Shown: positions 1 to 8,852 of the stretch, piece by piece
Numbering within the stretch: the first letter of the stretch is position 1
Layout of the letters: every line of letters begins with the position of its first letter
Assembly (NCBI RefSeq): GCF_013041805.1
Contig: NZ_JABDRI010000028.1
Coordinates: forward strand, 30,323-94,322
Source of the DNA: Lutibacter sp.
GTDB lineage: Bacteria > Bacteroidota > Bacteroidia > Flavobacteriales > Flavobacteriaceae
Direction of reading: 5' to 3'
Length of the DNA stretch: 64,000 nt
The notes under the pieces: generated by a model
Told to the model about the DNA's origin: nothing
The model's database searches: none
The model's input: only the letters and a program-made list of their open reading frames with translations
Translations under genes and position numbers: made by a program

Positions 1-506
1 TTTTTAGTTGTAATAGTTTCAATCGTATCGGTATAAATTGATTTAGCACCTAACAAATAACTAATTTTAAAACCTCCATAAACCCTCCAAAATTTATACT
101 TATCAATTGTTGAATTTCTCCAACGAATTTCAAACGGTAACTCAAGAGCACTCGTAGCAAATCTATTTTTAGTATAACCACTACCAATTTCAAATAAAGA
201 AGTTTGACTGTTTGATTTAGATATTTTCAAATTTTGAATATATGCGTTGTATGAATATCCTACGCCAATTCCAATACCTAAATCACCTTTTATAGTAAAC
301 GGTATATCTTTTACAAAACCAATGGAAAAACCTCCTGAAAAACCATTTTGAGCAATAGTAGATGGTTTATCTAATAAGATATTATAAGATAAAGACAAGT
401 ATAATTGATCTTCAAGGTATCTCAAACTTTTGTCATCTGAACTATCTTGTGCCACAAGATGAAAACATATAAATAAAAAACTAATTCCTAACAAAAGCCT
501 TCTCAT
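1..506 (-). CDS. PorT-like outer membrane beta-barrel protein (partial, C-terminus outside window)
   Basis: The frame reads from an ATG at 506 to the window start without a stop, so the C-terminus is missing. The first 20 residues are a typical signal peptide ending in VAQ, followed by alternating hydrophobic/polar strands rich in Gly and aromatic residues, as in outer membrane barrels. The family (PorT/porin-family protein beside exbD genes) is common in Flavobacteriaceae; that link is from memory of gene order. It lies downstream of two exbD genes but is separated from them by a terminator hairpin and has its own -7 element five bases before the ATG. PorT proper acts in type IX secretion; whether this copy does so cannot be told here. 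Confidence 0.7.
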   Translation of the reverse strand, partial: MRRLLLGISFLFICFHLVAQDSSDDKSLRYLEDQLYLSLSYNILLDKPSTIAQNGFSGGFSIGFVKDIPFTIKGDLGIGIGVGYSYNAYIQNLKISKSNSQTSLFEIGSGYTKNRFATSALELPFEIRWRNSTIDKYKFWRVYGGFKISYLLGAKSIYTDTIETITTK

Positions 507-510
507 AAAA

Positions 511-518
511 CAAATATA
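511..518 (-). promoter_or_regulatory. -7 promoter element TATATTTG for the PorT-like gene
   Basis: Exact match to the Bacteroidota -7 consensus TAnnTTTG on the minus strand, with a TTG 20 bases upstream inside the preceding terminator stem. The predicted start point falls one or two bases before the ATG at 506, so the transcript would be nearly leaderless. Confidence 0.55.
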
Positions 519-530
519 CTTTATAAAAGT

Positions 531-567
531 AAAAAAGGCAATCAAATAGTATTTGATTGCCTTTTTT
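531..567 (-). terminator. Intrinsic terminator after the exbD operon
   Basis: GGCAATCAAATA and its near-perfect complement form a stem flanked by A and T runs, 25 bases after the exbD stop. It also carries the putative -33 TTG of the next gene. Confidence 0.8.
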
Positions 568-591
568 AATAGTTAGATTGTAATTAATTCT

Positions 592-1068
592 TTAATTTTT
601 ATAATTTGTTTCAATACTACTACCCTTAGTAGTTGAAAAACTAATTTTTAAAGCATTAATATCTCGTAACTGCTCTTTTATATCAAGTATTGTACCTACG
701 TTTGCTTCTTTATCAGCTTTTATAGATGTAGTCATATATTTAACTTCATCCTCACTTCTCAAAGCTCTTTCCGCAAAAATAAAACTAGGAACATCTTTTA
801 CGTCAATAATTTTATCATTTACCTGAATTTTATCTCCAGATATCCTAGCGTCTTTTGATTTACCAACATAAATGGTACTTACCAAACTTTTTTGCTCCAA
901 CTTTTTTACTTCACTTGCTGTAGGAAGAACAGGTTTTTTCAATAATAAATCTGTTTCTCTCATAGTAGTTGATACCATAAAAAAGAATAATAGCATAAAT
1001 ACAATATCAGGTAAGGATGCCGTAGAAATAGCAGGTAATCCTTTCTTCTTCTTTTTAAATTTACTCAT
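592..1068 (-). CDS. exbD: ExbD/TolR-type biopolymer transport protein (second copy)
   Basis: ExbD proteins form the single-span partner of the ExbB proton channel in the inner membrane and pass proton-motive force to TonB-dependent outer membrane receptors. This 158-residue protein has a lysine-rich N-terminus (residues 4-9), one membrane span at about 20-36 that begins with the conserved Asp21 in an LPDIVF context, and a periplasmic domain. The following basic/proline region (KKPVLP) is usual for Bacteroidota ExbD. It is the last gene of a four-gene operon with exbB, a small membrane protein and another exbD. Two unequal exbD genes beside one exbB suggest a heteromeric stator; this is inference. 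Confidence 0.9.
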   Translation of the reverse strand: MSKFKKKKKGLPAISTASLPDIVFMLLFFFMVSTTMRETDLLLKKPVLPTASEVKKLEQKSLVSTIYVGKSKDARISGDKIQVNDKIIDVKDVPSFIFAERALRSEDEVKYMTTSIKADKEANVGTILDIKEQLRDINALKISFSTTKGSSIETNYKN

Positions 1069-1077
1069 ATGCTGATA

Positions 1078-1692
1078 TTATTTAATTGGTTCTGGTTCAG
1101 ATATAATTTGAGGATAACTATCCTTCAAAAAATCTATTTTCTCTTTTAAACTTTCACTCCCATTATCCTTATAGTCATCTAATAAATCTTTATAAGATCT
1201 TTTATATTTGCTTAAGGCTAATTTATTTCTAAGTTCATTATAAGCTCCTTCAATTTCGTTTTGTATAGAAACATACATGCCGTAAGTTGTACCTCTATCA
1301 CTCTGCAAAGATATAATTGCTTTTGTTGGATGATCTGAAGATGCTGGATCTTTTGCACCGTTACAATAATCACAAGGTTCAGCAGGCTTACCATCTTTTG
1401 CTGTAGATAACCCTCCTCCGTTGTCAATAAAATTCATTGCCAATCTCTTAATATCGGTAACTTCAACAAATTCGTTCTCTACTAATAATTGGTTGTTTCT
1501 ATTCACAACAATATCTAAAACGTTCTTTTCTTTTATAATAACTTCTGGTTTTTCATCTGTTTTTTCAGGTAATTTACGTGCAATCCCTGAATCAACATCC
1601 ATAGTAGTAGTTACTAAGAAAAATATTAGCAGCAAGAACGCAATATCTGCCATTGAACCCGCATTAATTTCTGAGTTTTCTCTTCTTGCCAT
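1078..1692 (-). CDS. exbD: ExbD/TolR-type biopolymer transport protein with Cys-containing insert (first copy)
   Basis: A 204-residue ExbD with its single span at about 15-31 and the conserved Asp16. It is longer than the second copy: an insert around residues 92-125 carries a CxxC pair (Cys107, Cys110) next to several Asp/Lys residues, and the C-terminus is extended by a charged, probably helical tail (about 160-204). The insert lies in the periplasmic domain, where the CxxC could form a disulfide. The gene starts 6 bases after the 153-residue membrane gene ends and is followed nine bases later by the second exbD, so the genes are surely co-transcribed. Function as a proton-channel partner is by family. 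Confidence 0.88.
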   Translation of the reverse strand: MARRENSEINAGSMADIAFLLLIFFLVTTTMDVDSGIARKLPEKTDEKPEVIIKEKNVLDIVVNRNNQLLVENEFVEVTDIKRLAMNFIDNGGGLSTAKDGKPAEPCDYCNGAKDPASSDHPTKAIISLQSDRGTTYGMYVSIQNEIEGAYNELRNKLALSKYKRSYKDLLDDYKDNGSESLKEKIDFLKDSYPQIISEPEPIK

Positions 1693-1698
1693 TTTCAG

Positions 1699-2160
1699 TT
1701 AATTTTTTAGTAATGATTTAACAAAGTCTATAAAAAAGGCTCCAAAACCAATAACACCTAAAATGGCACTAAAGTTAATCCCTGTACTTACCCATTTTGA
1801 AACGCTACCAGCTTCTCCATCTTTTAATACTTTACCCATAGACATCACTGCTCCATCATCTGCAAGAGAATAGGCAACAACTAAGAATACAAGTAAAACT
1901 CCAACACCCATTAAAGTTCTTTTTAAAACTTGTGGATGCTTAAGCATATTTACAGCTGAAAACACCACTGCAATAATAGCAGTTATTACTAATACTATAA
2001 TTGAAAACCATATGAATGGAGACAAGATACTACCTTGTAGATCTGCATCAACTTTAAGAGCTTCATCTCCTTCAATCATTATTCTGATGAAGAAAAAGAA
2101 ACCTATCAAGCCAATTAGCCCTGCGACTAATGTCAATATTTTTGATAATTTCTGATTCAT
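1699..2160 (-). CDS. Four-span membrane protein of the exbBD operon, unknown function
   Basis: A 153-residue protein with hydrophobic segments at about 8-26, 45-68, 82-100 and 128-148 and no motif I recognise. It sits between exbB (8 bases upstream) and exbD1 (6 bases downstream), so it is translated together with them. My recollection is that Flavobacteriaceae exbB-exbD loci often carry a gene of this kind. A structural or assembly part in the ExbB/ExbD motor complex is the simplest guess, but nothing in the sequence proves it. It lacks the conserved polar residues of ExbB and is not a broken ExbB copy. Confidence 0.65.
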   Translation of the reverse strand: MNQKLSKILTLVAGLIGLIGFFFFIRIMIEGDEALKVDADLQGSILSPFIWFSIIVLVITAIIAVVFSAVNMLKHPQVLKRTLMGVGVLLVFLVVAYSLADDGAVMSMGKVLKDGEAGSVSKWVSTGINFSAILGVIGFGAFFIDFVKSLLKN

Positions 2161-2168
2161 AATTATTC

Positions 2169-2915
2169 TTATTTTTTATGTCTAACCAAAAGGTCAACAA
2201 GTGAAATTGAAGCATCTTCCATATTATTAACAATACTATCTACTTTAGAGATAATATAGTTATAAAAAATTTGAAGAATAATTGCAACAACTAAACCAAA
2301 TACGGTTGTTAATAAAGCTACCTTAATACCTCCTGCAACAACTGTTGGAGAAATATCACCAGCTGCTTGAATTGAGTCAAACGCAGCAATCATACCAATT
2401 ACAGTTCCCATGAAACCAAGCATTGGTGCTAAAGCAATAAATAAAGATAACCAAGAAATATTTTTTTCTAACAATCCCATTTGAACTCCACCGTAACCAA
2501 CAACTGCTTTTTCAGCTGCATCTACACCTTCATCCATTCTGTCAAGTCCTTGATAAAAAATTGATGCAACAGGTCCTTTTGTATTTCTACAAACTTCTTT
2601 TGCCGCTTCAACTCCTCCTGATTGTAAAGCTTCATCAACTTTATTCACTAATTTCTTAGTGTTAGTTGTAGCCATGTTAAGATAAATAATTCTTTCAATT
2701 GCAATAGCTAAACCTAAAATTAAGGCTACTAATACAATTCCCATAAAGAAAGGTCCACCTTCAATAAAACGTTGTTTTAATTCTTGATGAAATGTTTTAG
2801 ATTCTGTTGCGTCAGCAACTTGCTCAGTTTTAGCTGCATCTTGTGCTATAGCTTTAGGTGCTGCTCCAAATAACAATAATCCTGTAATCGCAAGGATAGT
2901 AAATACTCTTTTCAT
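2169..2915 (-). CDS. exbB: MotA/TolQ/ExbB proton channel family protein
   Basis: ExbB is the multi-span channel subunit that works with ExbD to energise TonB. The 248-residue protein starts with a cleavable signal peptide (about 1-25, ending AIAQ), then a span at about 55-76, a cytoplasmic domain with the usual GGVEAA and GPVASI stretches, and two spans at about 155-178 and 195-220 that hold the conserved Gly/Thr-rich pore (PMLGFMGTVIGM, then LLTTVFGLVVAI). The signal peptide is usual in Bacteroidota ExbB. It is the first gene of the operon, with a -7 element TAACTTTG at 2990-2997. Confidence 0.93.
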   Translation of the reverse strand: MKRVFTILAITGLLLFGAAPKAIAQDAAKTEQVADATESKTFHQELKQRFIEGGPFFMGIVLVALILGLAIAIERIIYLNMATTNTKKLVNKVDEALQSGGVEAAKEVCRNTKGPVASIFYQGLDRMDEGVDAAEKAVVGYGGVQMGLLEKNISWLSLFIALAPMLGFMGTVIGMIAAFDSIQAAGDISPTVVAGGIKVALLTTVFGLVVAIILQIFYNYIISKVDSIVNNMEDASISLVDLLVRHKK

Positions 2916-2989
2916 TGTGTAATAGTTAATTTATTAATTTTTCGGTTTAAATATATAATAATTTTCACAAAGCAAATAAACTTATAAAA

Positions 2990-2997
2990 CAAAGTTA
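2990..2997 (-). promoter_or_regulatory. -7 promoter element TAACTTTG for exbB
   Basis: Exact TAnnTTTG match on the minus strand, 74 bases before the exbB start. No clear -33 TTTG at standard spacing; the rest of 2916-3206 holds no gene and no clear asparaginase terminator. Confidence 0.4.
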
Positions 2998-3206
2998 GCA
3001 AAGTTTAATAACTTCTAAGCTTTTATTAACTTAACAGCTTTTGCGAATGGCAAGTAACAAAAAAATGTTGAATTCTGAAAATTTTACACCTAATTTAAGT
3101 TATTTTTTTGATAAGTTTATTTTTTAAACTTTCATCAAAAATCAAGACCAAATTGATTGATTTATTGAAAAATAAAAAAAATAATGATTAATTAGTTAAA
3201 TAAAAA

Positions 3207-4244
3207 TCACTCTTTAACACTAATTTCACCTCTTAATGAAGTTTCGTAAATACTTTTAAAGCTATTTTTTTTTATATTTTCACCTAATAAATACATCAAT
3301 TTGGCTATTGCAGATTCAGTTGTTATGTCATTTCCACTAATAACACCTATTTTTTCAAGTTCAATACTTGTTTCATATTGACCCATAATAACAGTACCAC
3401 TAATACATTGAGTTACATTTATAATCTGAATTCCATTACTAATCGCATTTTTTAACAAGCTTATAAACCAATTTTCAGTAGACGCATTTCCAGAACCGTA
3501 AGTTTCCATAATTACACCTTTTAACCCTTTAATCGTTAAAATACTCTCAACAATAGTCTTTGTAATACCCGGAAATATTTTTAAAATAACTACTTTGTTT
3601 TCCATTTTTTTTCTAACCATTAAAGGTTTATTAAAATTAGTATTAAGTAATAGTTGTTTATTAAACTTTAAGTGAACCCCACTTTCAGCAAGCGGTGGAA
3701 AATTTGGTGAAGTAAAAGCCTCAAAATGCTCTGAATTTACTTTTGTTGTTCTATTTGCTCTATATAATTTATATTCAAAATACAAGCATACATCAGAAAT
3801 TATTGGAATTCCATTTTCTTGAGATGAAGCAATCTCTATGGAGGTTATTAAATTTTCCTTCGCGTCAGTTCTTAAATCTCCTATAGGTAGCTGTGAACCT
3901 GTAAAAATTACTGGTTTTGAAAGGTTTTCTAACATAAAACTAATTGCAGAAGCAGTGTAAGACATGGTATCAGACCCATGTAAAACAACAAAGCCGTCAT
4001 ACAGTTCGTAATTTTCTTCAATAATTTCAGAAAGGGCTACCCAATTATCTACATTCATGTTTGACGAATCAATTGGATAATCAAATGAAACACTATTTAT
4101 GCTACAATTTAAATGGTTAATTTCAGGAATATGCTTCAATAATTTATCAAAATTAAATGTACGCAATGCTCCTGTTTTAAAATCCTTAACCATTCCTATA
4201 GTTCCCCCTGTGTATATTAAAAGTATTTGCGGTATTTTTGCCAT
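3207..4244 (-). CDS. ansA: Type I L-asparaginase
   Basis: Hydrolyses L-asparagine to aspartate and ammonia. Starting at the ATG at 4244 (MAKIPQ) gives 345 residues, the usual length for cytoplasmic type I enzymes; an ATG 48 bases further upstream would add a tail without homology. The first catalytic Thr lies in YTGGTIG (residues 11-17) and the second in HGSDTMSYTA. There is no signal peptide, which fits type I rather than the periplasmic type II. It stands alone, divergent from the metallopeptidase gene. Confidence 0.92.
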   Translation of the reverse strand: MAKIPQILLIYTGGTIGMVKDFKTGALRTFNFDKLLKHIPEINHLNCSINSVSFDYPIDSSNMNVDNWVALSEIIEENYELYDGFVVLHGSDTMSYTASAISFMLENLSKPVIFTGSQLPIGDLRTDAKENLITSIEIASSQENGIPIISDVCLYFEYKLYRANRTTKVNSEHFEAFTSPNFPPLAESGVHLKFNKQLLLNTNFNKPLMVRKKMENKVVILKIFPGITKTIVESILTIKGLKGVIMETYGSGNASTENWFISLLKNAISNGIQIINVTQCISGTVIMGQYETSIELEKIGVISGNDITTESAIAKLMYLLGENIKKNSFKSIYETSLRGEISVKE

Positions 4245-4320
4245 TTTGTCTGTTACTTGTTTTTGGAATAATTTATGTTGTAAATTTATCAATTAAAAAA
4301 CAATACTTAAAAAGAAATTT

Positions 4321-5019
4321 ATGACAGGTTTTTATCTAATCATTGGAGTTATTTCACTAGCAAGCTGGCTAGTGAGCAAACGCTTAAAAAATAAGTTTAC
4401 TTATTATTCTAAAATTCACTTAAAGAATGGGTTAAGCGGAAAAGAAATTGCTGAGAAAATGTTAAATGACCACGGTATTTTTAATGTTAAGGTTATCTCA
4501 ACCCCGGGAGAATTGACAGATCATTATAACCCATTAAACAAAACTGTTAATTTAAGTGAGGTCGTTTATAATCAAAGAAATGCGTCTGCAGCGGCAGTAG
4601 CAGCTCATGAATGCGGCCATGCAGTCCAACATGCACAAGCATATGAGTGGTTAACTTTACGATCGAAATTAGTACCTGCTGTTAATATTTCTTCAAAATT
4701 CTCGCAATGGTTAGTAATAGGTGGAATAATTTTAGGTGCAGCTTCTGGAAATACGGGAATAGGTTTTATAATTGCAGTTGTAGGTTTGGCGATGATGGCA
4801 GTGGCTACATTTTTTAGCTTTATTACGCTACCTGTTGAATATGATGCTAGTAATCGCGCACTAGCTTGGTTAAAGTCCAAAAATATGCTTACTACTATTG
4901 AACAAGATGGAGCAAAAGATGCCTTAAAATGGGCTGCAAGAACGTATCTAGTGGCTGCATTAGGATCTTTGGCAATGCTATTGTACTGGGGATTAAGAAT
5001 TTTAGGTTCAAGAGATTAA
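4321..5019 (+). CDS. Membrane zinc metallopeptidase, YugP family
   Basis: A 232-residue membrane protein with the zinc motif HECGH at residues 96-100, in the context AAHECGHAVQHA that marks the YugP-like family (PF04298). A span at about 3-20, two more at about 127-145 and 150-172, and one at the C-terminus put the active site near the membrane. The family's substrate is unknown; a role in membrane protein quality control is often supposed. It starts with ATG right at the edge of a 76-base gap to the divergent asparaginase. Confidence 0.85.
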   Translation: MTGFYLIIGVISLASWLVSKRLKNKFTYYSKIHLKNGLSGKEIAEKMLNDHGIFNVKVISTPGELTDHYNPLNKTVNLSEVVYNQRNASAAAVAAHECGHAVQHAQAYEWLTLRSKLVPAVNISSKFSQWLVIGGIILGAASGNTGIGFIIAVVGLAMMAVATFFSFITLPVEYDASNRALAWLKSKNMLTTIEQDGAKDALKWAARTYLVAALGSLAMLLYWGLRILGSRD

Positions 5020-5042
5020 AAAAGTCGTATTTAACTACTTTT

Positions 5043-5507
5043 CTACAATTTAATTTGTCTATCTATTTGTTGATCTAATGAAATAAACGTTTCTGTTCTA
5101 GCAACTCCTTTAATAGACTGAATTTCTTCGTTTAATAATTTCATTAAATGCTCATTATCCTTGCATAATATTTTTATAAATATAGCCCAATCACCTGTAG
5201 TGTAATGACTTTCTATTACCTCAGGAATTTCTTTTAATCGTTTTATTGCCTCCGAATATTTACTTGCAGTATCTAAAAATATACCTACAAATGCCAATGT
5301 TTTATAGCCAATTATTTTAGGATTAATTACAAATTTAGAGCCAGCTATTAATCCTGAAGCCTCTAACTTGCGTAATCTTTGATGAATTGCAGCTCCAGAA
5401 ATTCCAATTTTCCGGGCAATCCCTAATATTGGAGTTCTAGCATCATTCATTAAATTTTTTAAAATAATTTTATCAATACCATCAATATGTAACTCTTTTT
5501 CTTTCAT
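5043..5507 (-). CDS. Lrp/AsnC family transcriptional regulator
   Basis: A 154-residue protein with the winged helix-turn-helix of the family at about residues 8-55 (DARTPILGIARKIGISGAAIHQRLRKLE) and the C-terminal alpha-beta ligand-binding domain. Members sense amino acids and form octamers. It is a single gene between the convergent metallopeptidase and a terminator that separates it from accC, so its targets cannot be deduced from context; the nearest candidate is itself. Confidence 0.9.
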   Translation of the reverse strand: MKEKELHIDGIDKIILKNLMNDARTPILGIARKIGISGAAIHQRLRKLEASGLIAGSKFVINPKIIGYKTLAFVGIFLDTASKYSEAIKRLKEIPEVIESHYTTGDWAIFIKILCKDNEHLMKLLNEEIQSIKGVARTETFISLDQQIDRQIKL

Positions 5508-5537
5508 AAGATTTCTAATTGAAAGTAAATTTATAAA

Positions 5538-5571
5538 AAATAAAGGATATGAAAACTCATATCCTTTATTT
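5538..5571 (-). terminator. Strong intrinsic terminator after accC
   Basis: Fifteen-base perfect stem (AAATAAAGGATATGA and its complement) with a 4-base loop and T-rich tail, 24 bases after the accC stop. Confidence 0.85.
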
Positions 5572-5594
5572 TTATTTTAGTTTGAAACTTACAA

Positions 5595-6941
5595 TTATTC
5601 TTTAGGTAACAATTCAAAATCTTCCATAAATTTTGTGGTATAATTACCTGAAATATAATCTGGATGATCCATTAACTGTCTATGAAACGGAATTGTAGTT
5701 TCAATTCCTTCAATAACAAATTCATCTAAAGCTCTACGCATTTTATTAATAGCTTCTTCGCGTGTTTGCGCAGTTGTTATCAATTTTGCAATCATAGAAT
5801 CATAGTTTGGAGGAATTGTATACCCTGCATAAACATGGCTATCAACTCTTACTCCATGCCCTCCAGGAATATGTAAAGTTGTTATTTTACCAGGTGAAGG
5901 TCTAAAATCTTTGTATGGATCTTCAGCATTAATTCTACATTCAATAGAATGTAATTTAGGTAAATAATTTTTACCTGAAATTGGAATTCCAGCTGCAACT
6001 TTTATTTGTTCAAAAATTAAATCGTAATCAATAACTTGTTCTGTAATTGGATGTTCTACCTGAATACGAGTATTCATTTCCATGAAATAGAAATTCTTAT
6101 GCTTATCTACTAAAAATTCTACAGTTCCTGCCCCTTCATATTTTATAAATTCTGCTGCCTTTACTGCAGCATCACCCATTTTTTTTCTTAATTGTGGAGT
6201 CATAAAAGGTGAAGGTGCCTCTTCCGTTAACTTTTGATGACGACGCTGAACGGAACAATCTCTTTCTGACAAGTGACATGCTTTTCCAAAAGAATCTCCA
6301 ATTACTTGAATTTCAATATGTCGAGGTTCTTCAATAAGTTTCTCCATATACATAGCATCATTTCCAAAACTTGCAAATGCCTCTTGTCTGGCAGAATCCC
6401 AATTATCTTTTAGGTTTTCTTTTTCCCATACAGCCCTCATACCTTTACCGCCTCCTCCAGCAGTTGCTTTTAACATTACAGGATACCCCATTTCATCAGC
6501 CAACTTTTCAGCTTCTTCTAAGGTGTCTAGTAGTCCATCTGAGCCAGGAATTGTTGGAACACCTGCCTCCTTCATAGTCGCTCTTGCAGAAGCTTTATCT
6601 CCCATTCTACTAATCATCTCAGCGGAAGCTCCTATAAATTTAATGTTGTGTTCCTCACATAATTTCGAAAACTTAGCATTTTCAGATAAAAACCCATATC
6701 CAGGATGAATTGCATCTGCATTTGTAATCTCAGCTGCAGCCAAAATTGCAGACATTTTTAAATAAGATTCACTACTTGCAGGTGGGCCAATGCAAACAGC
6801 TTCATCTGCAAAACGAACATGTAAACTTTCTGCATCTGCAGTTGAATACACAGCAACTGTTTTTATTCCAATTTCTTTACAAGTTCTTATAACTCGCAAG
6901 GCTATCTCACCTCTATTGGCTATTAATATTTTTTTAAACAT
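5595..6941 (-). CDS. accC: Acetyl-CoA carboxylase, biotin carboxylase subunit
   Basis: ATP-dependent carboxylation of biotin on AccB, the first half-reaction of malonyl-CoA synthesis. The 448-residue protein has the N-terminal biotin carboxylase domain ([14 protein letters not shown]), the ATP-grasp glycine loop GGGGKGM at residues 162-168, the [11 protein letters not shown] segment and the catalytic [11 protein letters not shown] region. It is directly behind accB (63 bases), which argues for the acetyl-CoA enzyme rather than propionyl-CoA carboxylase; the window has a separate biotin-dependent decarboxylase at 24.9-28.6 kb. It is the last gene of fabH-accB-accC. Confidence 0.95.
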   Translation of the reverse strand: MFKKILIANRGEIALRVIRTCKEIGIKTVAVYSTADAESLHVRFADEAVCIGPPASSESYLKMSAILAAAEITNADAIHPGYGFLSENAKFSKLCEEHNIKFIGASAEMISRMGDKASARATMKEAGVPTIPGSDGLLDTLEEAEKLADEMGYPVMLKATAGGGGKGMRAVWEKENLKDNWDSARQEAFASFGNDAMYMEKLIEEPRHIEIQVIGDSFGKACHLSERDCSVQRRHQKLTEEAPSPFMTPQLRKKMGDAAVKAAEFIKYEGAGTVEFLVDKHKNFYFMEMNTRIQVEHPITEQVIDYDLIFEQIKVAAGIPISGKNYLPKLHSIECRINAEDPYKDFRPSPGKITTLHIPGGHGVRVDSHVYAGYTIPPNYDSMIAKLITTAQTREEAINKMRRALDEFVIEGIETTIPFHRQLMDHPDYISGNYTTKFMEDFELLPKE

Positions 6942-7004
6942 AGTACTTTCAAATTACTTAATAAAAATAGCTCCAAAATTATTGTTTGAAACTAAAAATA
7001 AAAT

Positions 7005-7481
7005 CTATGAAGGGTCTACTAAAAATAATGGCTGACCGAATTCAACCGGAGTTGCATCATCAACTAATATTTTTACAATTTTACCCGTAACTTCAGCTTC
7101 AATTTCATTAAATAATTTCATCGCTTCAACCATACAAACTATAGTTTCTGAATTTACTGAATCACCCACTTCCACAAAAACTGGTTTATCTGGTGAAGGC
7201 TTTCTATAAAAAGTTCCAATAATTGGCGATGTAATTTCTATATATTTTGAAGTTTCATCAGCAGCAGGAGAACTAGGTGTTTCCGCTGGAACTGCCTGAG
7301 CTACTGGTGGAGCAACTGACATTTGAGGCATTCCTATAGGTGCTTGCTGTAAAATAGTTGTCTCACTTTTTTCTGAACCAGTTTTAATGGTGATTTTAAT
7401 ATCTTCCATTTCTAACTTTACTTCACTTGCTCCAGATTTTGCAACAAATTTAATCAGGTTTTGAATATCTTTTATGTCCAT
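7005..7481 (-). CDS. accB: Biotin carboxyl carrier protein of acetyl-CoA carboxylase
   Basis: Carries the biotin that shuttles the carboxyl group from AccC to the carboxyltransferase. The 158 residues show the N-terminal helix of the family, a flexible Pro/Ala linker (about 47-75) and the C-terminal biotinyl domain. The biotin site is VEAMKLFNE with Lys122 as acceptor, and the thumb segment GTFYRKPSPDKP is present. It lies between fabH (27 bases upstream) and accC. Confidence 0.95.
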   Translation of the reverse strand: MDIKDIQNLIKFVAKSGASEVKLEMEDIKITIKTGSEKSETTILQQAPIGMPQMSVAPPVAQAVPAETPSSPAADETSKYIEITSPIIGTFYRKPSPDKPVFVEVGDSVNSETIVCMVEAMKLFNEIEAEVTGKIVKILVDDATPVEFGQPLFLVDPS

Positions 7482-7508
7482 ATTCGTTTAGTTTTAGTTG
7501 TTATTTTT

Positions 7509-8504
7509 TTATAAGTTATATGCCCATTTCAAGTAAATTGACCCCCAGGTGAATCCTCCTCCAAACGCAGCAAAAATTATGGTATCTCCTTTTTTTAGTT
7601 GGTCTTCATAATCTGCTAAAAGTAATGGTAATGTAGCAGAAGTAGTATTTCCATATTTTTGAATATTCATCATTACTTTAGAACTATCCAAGCTAATTCT
7701 ATTCGCAGTTGCTTCAATAATTCTTTTATTTGCTTGATGTGCTGCAAGCCAAGTTACATCTTCTTTTGTTAAGTTATTTTTTTCTAGAATTTTTACAGTA
7801 ACATCTGCCATATTAAAAACAGCATTTTTAAAAACAGTTTTACCATCTTGAAATACAAAATTCTCTCTTTTATCTATTGCTTCCTTTGTTGTTGGATATA
7901 GAGAACCTCCTGTTTTTACTTGTAAAAATTCTCTCCCAGCTCCATCACTACGAAGGTATTCGTCCTGCACCCCTAGACCTTCATTATTAGGTTCAAACAA
8001 AACTGCGCCAGCTCCATCGCCAAATATTATACAAGTAGCTCTGTCTGTATAATCTATCATTGAAGAACATTTATCAGCCCCAATCAACAGTACTTTTTTA
8101 TATTTACCAGATTCTATATAGCTTGAAGCGACCGACATACCATATAAAAAGCTTGAGCAAGCAGCTTCTAAATCAAAACCAAAAGCATTAGTTGCACCTA
8201 TTTCGGAAGCTACAAAAACAGCGGTTGCAGCCGCCTGCATATCAGGCGTTGCAGTAGAAACTATTACTAAATCAATCTCTTTAGGATCTAGCTTTTTCTT
8301 CTCTATTAATTGTTGTGCCGCTTTTATCGCCATGTAAGAAGTTCCTTTTCCTTCTCCTTTTAGAATTCTTCGCTCCTTAATTCCTGTTCTAGTAGTTATC
8401 CATTCATCATTAGTATCTACTAATTTTTCCAACATTTTATTGGTTAAAATATCTTCAGGAACATATTTGCCTACGGCTGTTATTGCTGCTGTAATTTTTG
8501 TCAT
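7509..8504 (-). CDS. fabH: Beta-ketoacyl-ACP synthase III
   Basis: Condenses acetyl-CoA with malonyl-ACP to start fatty acid chains. The 331-residue protein has the thiolase fold with the catalytic triad Cys116 (EAACSSF), His256 (AAHQANKRI) and Asn286 (YGNTTSA), all in family contexts, and ends in the usual GGGFTWGS. It heads the fabH-accB-accC group, separated from rpmF by a terminator. Clustering of fabH with DUF177-rpmF is widely conserved in bacteria. Confidence 0.95.
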   Translation of the reverse strand: MTKITAAITAVGKYVPEDILTNKMLEKLVDTNDEWITTRTGIKERRILKGEGKGTSYMAIKAAQQLIEKKKLDPKEIDLVIVSTATPDMQAAATAVFVASEIGATNAFGFDLEAACSSFLYGMSVASSYIESGKYKKVLLIGADKCSSMIDYTDRATCIIFGDGAGAVLFEPNNEGLGVQDEYLRSDGAGREFLQVKTGGSLYPTTKEAIDKRENFVFQDGKTVFKNAVFNMADVTVKILEKNNLTKEDVTWLAAHQANKRIIEATANRISLDSSKVMMNIQKYGNTTSATLPLLLADYEDQLKKGDTIIFAAFGGGFTWGSIYLKWAYNL

Positions 8505-8606
8505 AATTTAATTTCTTTCATCAACAAAGAGTGGGTAAAAATAGTGAAATATAATTTGAATATTTACTCAATTCTAGCAATTTTTGATGAATTATAGGCT
8601 AAAAAA

Positions 8607-8639
8607 CAAAAAAACTCTCAAAATTGAGAGTTTTTTTTT
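8607..8639 (-). terminator. Intrinsic terminator after rpmF
   Basis: AAACTCTCAA / TTGAGAGTTT stem followed by a run of T on the minus strand, about 20 bases after rpmF. It separates rpmF from fabH, so fabH needs its own promoter or read-through. Confidence 0.8.
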
Positions 8640-8657
8640 AATTTTTAAACTAGCTTA

Positions 8658-8852
8658 TTAAGCTTGTATTTCTTCAGAATCTATAACTATTTGACCTCTA
8701 TAGTATAATTTACCTTCGTGCCAATGAGCTCTGTGATATAAATGTGCTTCTCCTGTTGTTGGGTCAACAGCTATTTGAGGTGCAACAGCCTTATAATGAG
8801 TTCTTCTTTTATCTCTTCTTGTTTTTGATATTTTTCTTTTAGGATGCGCCAT
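8658..8852 (-). CDS. rpmF: 50S ribosomal protein L32
   Basis: A 64-residue basic protein beginning [19 protein letters not shown], the usual L32 start, with the AHLYHRAH segment. It lacks the four-cysteine zinc ribbon found in many L32 proteins; this C-minus form is normal in Bacteroidota. The start overlaps the end of the DUF177 gene by 14 bases, so the two are translationally linked. Confidence 0.96.
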   Translation of the reverse strand: MAHPKRKISKTRRDKRRTHYKAVAPQIAVDPTTGEAHLYHRAHWHEGKLYYRGQIVIDSEEIQA

